Shown in pieces: positions 1 through 6,109 of a stretch of 8,694 nt of DNA; position 1 is the first letter of the stretch, and each line of letters begins with the position of its first letter. The translations under genes and the position numbers were made by a program. Source of the DNA: an uncultured Actinomycetes bacterium (lineage in GTDB: Bacteria > Actinomycetota > Thermoleophilia > Solirubrobacterales > Solirubrobacteraceae); NCBI GenBank assembly GCA_937888775.1, contig CALAQT010000528.1:1-8694 (forward strand), in the 5' to 3' direction. The notes beneath the pieces were generated by a model. The model saw only the letters and a program-made list of their open reading frames with translations, was not told the DNA's origin and made no database searches.

Positions 1-1
1 G

Positions 2-139
2 CTGCGCGCCCGGCTGCGCGCCGCGCTGGACGAGGGCCAGCGCCAGCGCGAGGAGATCGCCCGGCTGCGCGACGAGCTCGCGCTCGCGCACGGCCGCGTC
101 CGCGAGCTAGAGCTCGACCGACGCCTGCGCCGCACGTGA
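2..139 (+). CDS. C-terminal end of coiled-coil protein, probably DUF6262/TnpC-like recombinase accessory protein (partial)
   Basis: Only the last 45 codons are in the window; the frame is open to the left edge and ends at TGA 137-139. The visible peptide is almost entirely charged and helical, with leucines in heptad-like spacing (LRARLRAALDEG, then RLRDELALAHGRVRELELDR), so it is a coiled-coil tail. This tail resembles the C-termini of actinobacterial DUF6262 proteins, which are usually encoded next to Tn554-type tyrosine recombinases and are thought to assist them like TnpC. That family assignment is from memory of the tail motif and is moderate at best; another coiled-coil protein cannot be excluded. 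The stop overlaps the next gene's GTG start (GTGA, 136-139), which indicates translational coupling with the helicase. If the family call is right, a recombinase gene should lie just left of the window. Confidence 0.55.
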   Translation: MRARLRAALDEGQRQREEIARLRDELALAHGRVRELELDRRLRRT

Positions 140-2406
140 TCTCCGCGGCGTCTTCCCCGGCGCGTGCGCCGCACAGCCCGTCGATGCTGGAGGCGGTCCT
201 GGAGCGGATCACCTACGCCAACGAGGAGACCGGCTACACGATCGCCCGGGTCGCGACCGAGCGGACCGGGCCGGATCTGCTGACGGTCGTCGGGCCGTTG
301 CTGGGCGCCCAGATCGGGGAAAGCCTGCGGTTGACCGGGCGGTGGAGCAGTCATCCCAAATACGGCAAGCAGTTCCAGGTGGACTCATACACGACGGTGC
401 TGCCGGCGACGATTCAGGGGATCCGCCGCTACCTGGGGTCCGGGCTGATCAAGGGGATCGGGCCGATGATGGCCGAGCGGATGGTGGCCCATTTCGGGAC
501 CGACATCCTGACCATCATCGAACAGCAGCCCGAGCGGCTGATCGAGGTGCACGGGCTGGGACCCAAACGGACCCAGCGGATCGCCGACGCATGGGAGGAG
601 CAGAAGGCGATCAAGGAAGTCATGGTGTTCCTGGCCGGCGTCGGGGTATCCACGTCGCTGGCGGTGCGGATCTACAAGCGTTACCGCGAGGACTCGATCG
701 CCGTGGTGCGCTCAGAGCCCTACCGGCTGGCCTCAGAGGTGTGGGGGATCGGCTTTAAGACCGCCGACACGATCGCCCAAGCGGTCGGGATCCCCCACGA
801 CTCCCCGCAGCGGATCAAGGCCGGGCTGCAATACACCCTCTCCCAAGCCGCTGATAACGGGCACTGCTATCTCCCCGAGCCTGACTTGGTCCGCGAGGCC
901 GCCAAGATCCTGGAGGTCGACCGGGAGCTGATCGACCCCTGCCTGGACGAGCTCGTCACCGACGACGGTGTCGTCCGTGAACGTGTCCCCGACAGCGGCG
1001 ATCCCGCCGCCGCCGGCACGATCGCGGCGGTGTATCTGGTGCCGTTTCACCGCGCCGAGGGCTCCCTCGCGGGCGGACTGGTGGACCTGCTGTGCTCGCG
1101 CGAGGAGCGGCTGCCCGCGTTCGCAGACGTGGACTGGCCCACGGCGCTGGGCTGGCTGCAGGCCCGGACCGGTCAGGACCTCGCCGCCGGACAGGTCGAC
1201 GCGGTCAAGCTCGCGCTCACCAGCAAGGTCGCGGTGCTGACCGGCGGGCCGGGCTGCGGCAAGAGCTTCACCGTCCGCTCAGTCGTCACGCTCGCGACCG
1301 CCAAGCAGGCCACCGTGATCCTGGTCGCGCCCACCGGCCGGGCCGCCAAACGGCTGGCCGAGCTGACCGGCCACGACGCCTGCACCGTTCACCGGCTGCT
1401 GGAACTGCAGCCCGGCGGCGACGCCAGATACGACCGCGACCACCCCCTCGACGCCGACCTGATCGTGGTCGACGAGGCCTCGATGATGGACGTCATCCTG
1501 GCCAACAAGCTCATCAAGGCCATCCCGAGCGGGGCGCATCTGCTGCTCGTCGGCGACGTCGACCAGCTCCCGTCCGTCGGCGCCGGCGAAGTCCTGCGCG
1601 ACCTGCTCGCCGCCGGCACCATCCCACGGGTTCGCCTCACCCAGATCTTCCGCCAAGCCCAACAGTCCGGCATCGTCGTCAACGCGCACCGCATCAACCA
1701 CGGCCAGCCCCCGCAGCTCACCGGCTTTCGCGACTTCTACTGGTTTAGCTGCGACCCCGCCGAGGACTCCGGCCTGCACCCAGCCGAGGAGACAGCCAAA
1801 CTCGTCGTGGACATCGTCGCCCACCGCATCCCCGCCAAATTCGGGCTTGACCCGGTCCGCGACATCCAGGTGCTCGCCCCGATGCACCGCGGGCCCGCCG
1901 GCGCCGGCAACCTCAACAGCCTCCTGCAAGACGCCCTCATCCCCGAACGCGACGGGACACCCGAGAAGCGCTACGGCGGACGCGTGTTCCGCGTCGGAGA
2001 CAAGGTCACCCAGCTGCGCAACAACTACAACAAAGGCCACGCCGGGATCTTCAACGGCACGATCGGAGTCGTCACCAGCCTCTCGCTCCAAGAACAGACC
2101 CTCACCATCCTCACCGACGAAGACGAGCAGGTCGACTACGACTTCGCCGAACTCGACGAGCTCGCCCACGCCTACGCCGTCACCATCCACCGCTCCCAAG
2201 GCAGCGAATACCCCGCCGTCGTCATACCACTCACGACCTCGTCCTGGATGATGCTGCAACGCAACCTGCTCTACACCGGCGTCACCCGCGCCAAGCAACT
2301 CATCGTCCTCGCCGGATCGCGCCGCGCACTCGCCCAAGCCGTCCGCACCCCCGGAGCCGGCCGCCGCCACACCGCCCTCACCCACCGGCTCCATCCCGCC
2401 CACTGA
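136..2406 (+). CDS. recD2: RecD2-type ATP-dependent 5'-3' DNA helicase (SF1B)
   Basis: Complete 756-residue SF1B helicase, within the usual RecD2 size (about 715-800 residues). RecD2 proteins act without RecBC, translocating 5'-3' on single-stranded DNA in repair and fork processing. An N-terminal OB-like segment (residues ~17-90) is followed by helix-hairpin-helix motifs around 102-126 (KGIGP), 136-152 (HGLGPKR) and 198-215 (WGIGFK). Helicase motifs are all present: Walker A GGPGCGKS (370-377), APTGRAAKR (398-406), Walker B DEAS (446-449), GDVDQLPS (473-480), TQIFRQ (502-507), LAPMHRG (580-586), an SH3-like insert (~617-670), TIHRSQGSEY (683-692) and YTGVTRAK (713-720). No catalytic motif is damaged. 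The GTG start overlaps the upstream stop by four bases; another possible start is the ATG at 184 (residue 17), just before the OB-like domain. A RecD2 co-translated with a probable recombinase accessory protein is more likely mobile-element cargo than the housekeeping copy. Confidence 0.95.
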   Translation: MISAASSPARAPHSPSMLEAVLERITYANEETGYTIARVATERTGPDLLTVVGPLLGAQIGESLRLTGRWSSHPKYGKQFQVDSYTTVLPATIQGIRRYLGSGLIKGIGPMMAERMVAHFGTDILTIIEQQPERLIEVHGLGPKRTQRIADAWEEQKAIKEVMVFLAGVGVSTSLAVRIYKRYREDSIAVVRSEPYRLASEVWGIGFKTADTIAQAVGIPHDSPQRIKAGLQYTLSQAADNGHCYLPEPDLVREAAKILEVDRELIDPCLDELVTDDGVVRERVPDSGDPAAAGTIAAVYLVPFHRAEGSLAGGLVDLLCSREERLPAFADVDWPTALGWLQARTGQDLAAGQVDAVKLALTSKVAVLTGGPGCGKSFTVRSVVTLATAKQATVILVAPTGRAAKRLAELTGHDACTVHRLLELQPGGDARYDRDHPLDADLIVVDEASMMDVILANKLIKAIPSGAHLLLVGDVDQLPSVGAGEVLRDLLAAGTIPRVRLTQIFRQAQQSGIVVNAHRINHGQPPQLTGFRDFYWFSCDPAEDSGLHPAEETAKLVVDIVAHRIPAKFGLDPVRDIQVLAPMHRGPAGAGNLNSLLQDALIPERDGTPEKRYGGRVFRVGDKVTQLRNNYNKGHAGIFNGTIGVVTSLSLQEQTLTILTDEDEQVDYDFAELDELAHAYAVTIHRSQGSEYPAVVIPLTTSSWMMLQRNLLYTGVTRAKQLIVLAGSRRALAQAVRTPGAGRRHTALTHRLHPAH

Positions 2407-2421
2407 ATCGCCTCATTTGCA

Positions 2422-2462
2422 TGTCAACGACAGCAATCGCCAGTACTGCCGCGTCGTTGACA
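2422..2462. repeat. Perfect 10-bp inverted repeat with 21-bp spacer
   Basis: TGTCAACGAC at 2422-2431 is exactly reversed by GTCGTTGACA at 2453-2462. The right arm also takes part in a second dyad, CGTTG-acac-CAACG (2455-2468). It lies 16 bp after the helicase stop. No U-tract follows, so it is not a classic intrinsic terminator; the two-arm geometry would also suit a recombinase-binding site at an element end. The inverted repeat itself is certain; its role is not. Confidence 0.6.
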
Positions 2463-2480
2463 CCAACGGGGGGACTTAAA

Positions 2481-2524
2481 GGGTGTTATGCCGTTATCGG
2501 CATAACGGGTCTTACGGCACACCC
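2481..2524. repeat. Nested palindrome cluster, candidate recombination site or element end
   Basis: GTTATGCCG (2485-2493) and CGGCATAAC (2498-2506) form a perfect 9-bp dyad around TTAT. Overlapping it, CCGTTAT (2491-2497) and ATAACGG (2502-2508) form a second 7-bp dyad, so two mutually exclusive hairpins share the same bases. The outer arms GGGTGT (2481-2486) and ACACCC (2519-2524), with GCCGT (2490-2494) against ACGGC (2514-2518), extend the symmetry. It stands in non-coding DNA between the helicase and the first gene fragments. It could be the recombinase core or right end of the element, an operator, or a helicase-gene terminator without a U-tract. Confidence 0.55.
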
Positions 2525-2558
2525 GATCACTAGGCGACGCCGAAGGGGGCTCCATCAG

Positions 2559-2708
2559 CTAGGGCTGTCCCGCTGCGGCGCTTGTGGGCCAGACGTTGAT
2601 CTCGTCGAAGGAGATCTTTTGCTTTAGACGATTCCCGCGGTTCCATCCCCAGAGTCCATCATTGTGTAGTCGGCCGACCACGATGCCGGGGGCGATACCT
2701 ATCTCCTC
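2559..2708 (-). pseudogene. 3' remnant of an ImmA/IrrE (HigA-like) family gene
   Basis: About 49 codons on the minus strand ending at TAG (2561-2559). The peptide contains [18 protein letters not shown] followed by a lysine-rich stretch (RLKQKISF). From memory of the family, this matches the conserved C-terminus of ImmA/IrrE-domain proteins, including HigA-like antitoxins with an IrrE domain ([16 protein letters not shown]). The N-terminal HTH and the HExxH zinc-peptidase region are absent, and just upstream the DNA changes to phosphoketolase coding sequence. It is therefore a dead 3' end. The final residues after the lysine-rich stretch (about 18 residues up to GQP) do not match anything I recognise. 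Confidence 0.6.
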
Positions 2709-2736
2709 GGCGGGCGCGTGACCGCGATCGCGGTGT

Positions 2737-2976
2737 CCAGGCGCGGCAGCGCAGGCGCTGGTCGGCCATTTCCTGGCGGATCGCCGCGGCCTTTGAGCCG
2801 AGTCCGGGAACCCGGTCGATCACGTCCATCACGAGATGGAAGCGATCGAGGTCGTTGAGCATCACCATGTCAAACGGCGTCGTCGTGGTGCCTTCCTGTT
2901 TGTAGCCGTGGACGTGGAGGTTGGCGTGGTTGTGGCGGCGGTAGGTCAGCCGGTGGCTCAGCGAGGGGTAGCCGTG
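2737..2976 (-). pseudogene. xfp: C-terminal fragment of phosphoketolase (xfp)
   Basis: Eighty minus-strand codons encode the highly conserved C-terminal segment of phosphoketolase, the TPP enzyme that cleaves xylulose-5-phosphate or fructose-6-phosphate with phosphate to acetyl phosphate. Recognisable pieces are [40 protein letters not shown] and [21 protein letters not shown] full enzyme is about 790-820 residues; over 700 N-terminal residues are missing here, including all TPP-binding parts. The last ~15 residues, normally a REHG...P tail, are also gone, replaced by the ImmA/IrrE remnant in a different frame. On the left of its reading direction a tandem TAG TAG (3039-3034) closes the preceding gene. 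The fragment cannot encode a working enzyme. Confidence 0.85.
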
Positions 2977-3036
2977 GGGGATCAGGCCGTGATCCTCACC
3001 ACCGCCCCGCGCGGCAGCCGTCCTGCTCGCCGCCTA

Positions 3037-3564
3037 CTAGGACGTGTGTTCGGCCGGTTCGTCGTGGGTCTGCGCTTGCGCGACGATGAGCAGCGCGTGG
3101 CCATCATGGAGCTCGGCCAGCAGCTGATCGACGTGGGCGCGATCGAGCGCGACCGGCCGTAGAAGCTGCCTGACGGTGCGACGGTCGAGGATGCGTGAGA
3201 TCTCGTGGCCATGATCGAGGGTCACGACGAGATCGTCATCGGTCTCGGCGAACGAGCCTTTGGGCTGGTCGGGTTTGTTGACAAAGCTCCCCCTCGCCTC
3301 GCGGCGTTGGCGGGGCTGCCCGCCGAATGTCCCGATCAGCGTCGTGGGACCGATCTCTCCGGCGAACGTGCCGACCGGCTCGCGGCGGATGTCCCGCACC
3401 TGCCGACCGATCAGGAGGTGCACGTGCTCGGGTGGCGTGCCGGCAGCCAGCAGCTTCTCAAAAGCTTCGTGACCCGCGCTCGGACTGGGATAGGTCTCAC
3501 ACGTGTGCAACGTCGCCCACCGCGATACTGACGAGGCGTGCGCTCTTTGCTGGGTTGTAGACAT
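3037..3564 (-). CDS. Conserved hypothetical protein, general-stress-protein-like N-terminus
   Basis: Intact 175-residue reading frame. I chose the ATG at 3564 because AAGGA lies seven bases before it and a plausible promoter overlaps the alternative ATG at 3609, which would add 15 residues. No signal peptide or membrane segment is seen. Residues ~15-65 (ATLHTCETYPS, then PPEHVHLLIGRQVRDI) look like the small alpha/beta domain of general stress protein 17M/YflT-like proteins, where a 'TxxTYxxxxxAxxAV..L...G.P.EHV.LVGRDLR' pattern is usual. The middle holds a glycine/threonine stretch and KGSFAETDDDLV; the C-terminus is helical and ends in a strand (GHALLIVAQA). The gene ends with tandem stop codons. 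Sitting between phosphoketolase and UspA remnants, it may be the surviving member of a stress cluster. The family call is weak; the reading frame itself looks real. Confidence 0.65.
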   Translation of the reverse strand: MSTTQQRAHASSVSRWATLHTCETYPSPSAGHEAFEKLLAAGTPPEHVHLLIGRQVRDIRREPVGTFAGEIGPTTLIGTFGGQPRQRREARGSFVNKPDQPKGSFAETDDDLVVTLDHGHEISRILDRRTVRQLLRPVALDRAHVDQLLAELHDGHALLIVAQAQTHDEPAEHTS

Positions 3565-3604
3565 AGCCAGGTCCTTGTCTCCTTTGTTGGATGCGCTCAG
3601 TCTT

Positions 3605-3633
3605 CGCATAGCACGTATCTAACGGCGACGCAA
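3605..3633 (-). promoter_or_regulatory. Putative sigma70-type promoter for the 175-residue protein
   Basis: On the minus strand TTGCGT (3633-3628) and TATGCG (3610-3605) are separated by 17 bp. Transcription would start near 3598, about 35 bp before the chosen ATG at 3564. It matches the consensus only in part, so this is a suggestion. Confidence 0.3.
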
Positions 3634-3744
3634 CTGCAGTGAATGCGGAACCGCTCTGGGGATAACTACGTATGGCTGCGGGTCCAGGCGGACGGTGTCT
3701 TGTGCGCCCGGCGGCACTCTTTTGCCAGGAATCCAGAGCGCTGC

Positions 3745-3774
3745 TCGCGCGCGCGACACCGGCGGCGCGCGCGA
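3745..3774 (-). terminator. GC hairpin after the HAD/HerA remnant
   Basis: TCGCGCGCGC (3745-3754) and GCGCGCGCGA (3765-3774) form a perfect 10-bp stem with a 10-base loop, starting ten bases after the minus-strand stop at 3784-3786. There is no U-tract, so it would be a hairpin-only terminator of the kind often proposed in high-GC actinobacteria. The rest of 3610-3783 holds no gene I can support. Confidence 0.4.
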
Positions 3775-3783
3775 TCTGACGGC

Positions 3784-4505
3784 TCAGGAGCGGTGGTGGG
3801 CTTGGAGCGCGGCGATGAGCGCCAAGCGTGCTTGTTCGACGACCGCAGCCGGGCTCTGCGGCGCGAGCTGGGCTTCGGCGGCGGCGATCGTGGCGGTGAG
3901 CGGCCGGTCGTGGAAGACCTCGGCGACCCAGTGAGAGAAGTCGTGGTTGGGGCAGTGGTGGCGCAGCACCCCCGCCTCGCAGGAGGCGAGCTCGGCTTGC
4001 AGCTCGGCGAGGCTGGCGGCGATCGCCCCGGTCGGGGTGTCGGGCTCGGTTCGGAAGTAGAACCGGCGGGCGGGATCGACACCGACCTGGTCGTACTTGT
4101 GCTCATGGCGCAGATGCGGAGTGCTGCGAGGACCCACGGTGAACAGCCGGGCCTGGCCAGGCCGTGCTCGCCAGGCGAGCACCGCCCGGCCGGTCGGCCC
4201 GCTCCGGAGCTGCGCGATCTGCGCGCGGGGCGCGCCGGCCACTGCGGCGGCGAGCTCAACGACACGAGGGGCGGGGTCGGGTGAGCAGAGAGCGATCACG
4301 ACGTCCAGGGAAGCGAGGACATCGGGCGCCAGCTCCTCTGGTCGCCAGGTGACGAGCAGGTAGCCCTTGGCGGAGGGGTCGAACACGCTCAGCGCGGTTC
4401 CGGTCGGGCCCAGGGGGCCCGTGCGCTTCGTCGAGGACCACCCACTGCGGGAGACCCGTCTGGGCCCGCACGCAAGCCCCGGAGCAAGACGTCGAGTGGG
4501 GATAG
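3784..4505 (-). pseudogene. C-terminal remnant of a HAD/HerA-like ATPase protein, two frameshifts
   Basis: Three consecutive minus-strand frames join into one homologous stretch. LSPLDVLLRGL starts at 4505, then RAQTGLPQWVVLDEAH (Walker B-like LDEAH at 4421-4444), then LGPTGTALSVFDPSAKGY continuing for 200 residues from 4386 to the TGA at 3784. Each change needs one extra base; the second fits a G run (4413-4417 on the plus strand) one base too long. The 200-residue part contains a HerA-like sensor region (GYLLVTWRPEELAPDVLASL) and a C-terminal domain with RRFYFR and HDFSHWVAEVFHD. These match the end of large actinobacterial proteins annotated as HAD hydrolases/phosphoglycolate phosphatases that carry a HerA-type ATPase and a FYFRGP...HLRxGDYSxWFR tail. 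The HAD domain and Walker A region are missing, so the gene is dead even if the frameshifts are sequencing errors. Family call is from memory. Confidence 0.65.
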
Positions 4506-5245
4506 GTTGGCAGGATTCCTCGCAGGCCTCCGGCGGTGTTGTTTGGCGTCGTCGGGGCGGGCACGATCAGGACTGGCCGGTCGGCGATCCGTAGGAGCTT
4601 GTGCGGGACGGATCCGAGGATCGTTCTCAGCTTTCCGCCGCTGCCAGCGCCGATCATGATCGCGTCGGCGTTGCGTGTTTTGGCGACGTTGTTGATCGCG
4701 TCGGCGGGGGGTCCGCCCAGCAGCTCGTCCACGTAGCCAGTGTGCGGGAGCTGGTCGCGATGTTCGTGCAGCAGCTCGCCGAGGATGCTCGAGCCGTGTC
4801 TGCGTGCGTTGCCCACGCGACGATCGAAATTCGGGGCGCCGATGTATCCCGGCGGCATCCGGTAGGCGTAGACGACGAACACTTGGCCGTGGTCTCCGGC
4901 GCGTCGCGCGGCCTCGATGACGGCGCCGCGCGCCGCGCTCGAGCCGTCGTAGCCGACGACGATCGTCTGGCCGCACGGAGCCTGCGGCTCGCGGCGATGC
5001 TCGACCGACCGTGCGTTGGCGGCGTTCCCTGAACCCCGGCGAGCTCGGGCAGGGTCAGGAGCCAGCTGCGGATGGCTCTCGCGGCGATCCGTGTGTGGCG
5101 CATGCCGCGAAGTGGTGCGTGTATCCCGGTCCGCGACAGCGGATGGCTGCTCGTCAGTCTTCTCAACCGCGTGCGGTACGGGACGCGCGAAGCTCTCTAC
5201 CGCCACTGGCTCGCGATTCGCGTTTTCTGTTCTGGTCGTTTGCAT
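4256..5245 (-). CDS. Universal stress protein (UspA family) with run-on C-terminus
   Basis: With the ATG at 5245 the frame gives 329 residues. Residues ~93-231 are one UspA domain: QTIVVGYDGS at its start, VVYAYRMPPG, ADAIMIGAGSGGKLRTILGS (ATP-loop, with the first glycine of GxxG displaced) and RPVLIVPAP at its end. Such proteins are soluble nucleotide-binding stress factors. The 92 residues before the domain are polar and Arg/Pro-rich and look disordered; no good Shine-Dalgarno decides among the ATGs at 5245, 5263 or further upstream (frame open to 5536). After VPAP, where UspA proteins normally stop, the frame runs ~98 residues further, reading the neighbouring ATPase remnant first in its own frame (WVVLDEAH) and then out of frame to the TGA at 4256. 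The domain looks intact, but loss of its stop suggests a fusion by deletion. It may be a functional stress protein with a junk tail or a pseudogene. Confidence 0.7.
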   Translation of the reverse strand: MQTTRTENANREPVAVESFARPVPHAVEKTDEQPSAVADRDTRTTSRHAPHTDRRESHPQLAPDPARARRGSGNAANARSVEHRREPQAPCGQTIVVGYDGSSAARGAVIEAARRAGDHGQVFVVYAYRMPPGYIGAPNFDRRVGNARRHGSSILGELLHEHRDQLPHTGYVDELLGGPPADAINNVAKTRNADAIMIGAGSGGKLRTILGSVPHKLLRIADRPVLIVPAPTTPNNTAGGLRGILPTYPHSTSCSGACVRAQTGLPQWVVLDEAHGPPGPDRNRAERVRPLRQGLPARHLATRGAGARCPRFPGRRDRSLLTRPRPSCR

Positions 5246-5263
5246 ATGACAGTTGTTACGCAT

Positions 5264-5616
5264 CCAACCGGTCCGCGCCACCTTGGCCGGCAGAATCCTG
5301 ACGGCTCTGCTGCGACCGCGGCCCTCTGCCGGCCGATGACGTCGCGGCCGCTCGCCTCGACAAGGAGATCGCCCGTCGGGTACCGCGACACGACGGCCAT
5401 CGTACATTCTGCGCGATCCGGTCAAGCACATCGCGGCGGCGGTTCCGCTGGAGGGGGACTCGCGGGGACTCGAGCGGGTTGGGGGCGTCTCCTCGCGAAC
5501 GATTCGTCTGCCGAGCGCACGTCCCGACTCGGACACCGCGGACTGTCAACGGCGACGCTCGTGTCCTGGGACTGCGGGTTTGGATTCCGCATCCGTCAGA
5601 AGCCCGACGGTCGCTC
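5264..5616. other. Stretch without a recognisable gene
   Basis: All six frames were read. The minus-strand frame of the universal stress protein stays open here up to 5536, and a 184-residue plus-strand frame (5072-5626) crosses it. Both give Arg/Ser/Gly-rich peptides with no conserved motif, which is usual for open frames in GC-rich non-coding DNA. It probably holds the upstream region of the stress protein gene and possibly degraded coding DNA. Confidence 0.5.
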
Positions 5617-5645
5617 TTGTGTCTGACGAGGGGCAGGCAGATAGT
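5617..5645 (+). promoter_or_regulatory. Putative promoter for the 104-residue protein
   Basis: TTGTGT (5617-5622) and GATAGT (5640-5645) are separated by 17 bp, giving a start near 5652, about 30 bp before the ATG at 5683. The match to consensus is partial. Confidence 0.3.
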
Positions 5646-5682
5646 GGCGTGAATGGTTGTGACTGCAATGAAGGGAGTTCCA

Positions 5683-5997
5683 ATGAGAGCGGATACGCGA
5701 CAAGCCGGGCAGGGTCATGACGGTGGCCGAGGGCGGGCGAAGCGGGCCAGGCGTGGTCGGGGCGCGGTCGCGCGCCACGACGAGGCGGTGATCGAGGCCG
5801 AGGTGAGGCGCCTAGCGAACACGATGCGGCCGTATGGGGTGCTGCGCCGGGACGCGTTGGAGCGCGCTGCGGGGGCCGCGGGATGGCACCAAGGGGGCTT
5901 TGATGCCGCGCTCCGGGCAGCGGTGAGGACCGGGGCGTTCAAGCAGCTGCCAGCCGGCTTCTACCGCGATGCCGACCGCGCTACAAGCGCGTGTTGA
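5683..5997 (+). CDS. Small basic protein with winged-helix-like core
   Basis: 104 residues. The ATG at 5683 is preceded by GAAGGGAG at a proper distance; an ATG at 5653 would add ten residues but lacks such a site. The first ~35 residues are Arg/Gly/Lys-rich and likely disordered, as in a nucleic-acid-binding tail. Residues ~38-97 form a compact helical pattern: VIEAEVRRLANTMRPYGVL, then RRDALERAAGAAGW, then GGFDAALRAAVRTGAFKQLP ending in GFYR. This resembles a winged helix, with helices 2-3 as the HTH and the LPAGFY turn as the wing. No family name can be given. It is a single gene with its own putative promoter, between the stress protein and the Crp remnant. A role in DNA binding is inferred from composition and fold pattern only. 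Confidence 0.7.
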   Translation: MRADTRQAGQGHDGGRGRAKRARRGRGAVARHDEAVIEAEVRRLANTMRPYGVLRRDALERAAGAAGWHQGGFDAALRAAVRTGAFKQLPAGFYRDADRATSAC

Positions 5998-6109
5998 GCG
6001 CGAGAGCGAAGGCCAGGTCACGACGCGAGATCCTCACGATCTGCTGCAGCACTCCTGACTGGCCTCTCGCATCAAGCTGCGGGAGGGTGTCCGCTTCCGC
6101 GCAGCGGCC

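Noticed and set aside
1279..2403. 374-codon open frame on the minus strand, plus a 218-codon plus-strand frame at 1092-1748
   Set aside because: They lie opposite or out of phase within the RecD2 gene, whose motifs are continuous; the peptides are Gly/Val- or Arg-rich with no domains, as expected for shadow frames in GC-rich genes.
2407..2560. Possible tRNA or attachment site within a tRNA 3' end
   Set aside because: No cloverleaf, T-loop (GTTCRA) or CCA-like end could be found near the inverted repeats on either strand.
2421..2627. 68-codon plus-strand frame after recD2
   Set aside because: It spans the inverted repeats, has no Shine-Dalgarno or recognisable motif, and overlaps the ImmA/IrrE remnant on the other strand.
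3643..4284. 213-codon plus-strand frame
   Set aside because: It is antisense to the HAD/HerA remnant, which has clear homology on the minus strand; the plus-strand peptide is low-complexity Arg/Gly.
5072..5626. 184-codon plus-strand frame
   Set aside because: No motif, Arg/Ser/Gly-rich composition, and partly opposite the stress protein frame.
5977..5991. CGCGCT-aca-AGCGCG hairpin at the end of the 104-residue gene, possible terminator
   Set aside because: Only 6 bp with a 3-base loop, overlaps the last codons, and no U-tract; common by chance at this GC content.
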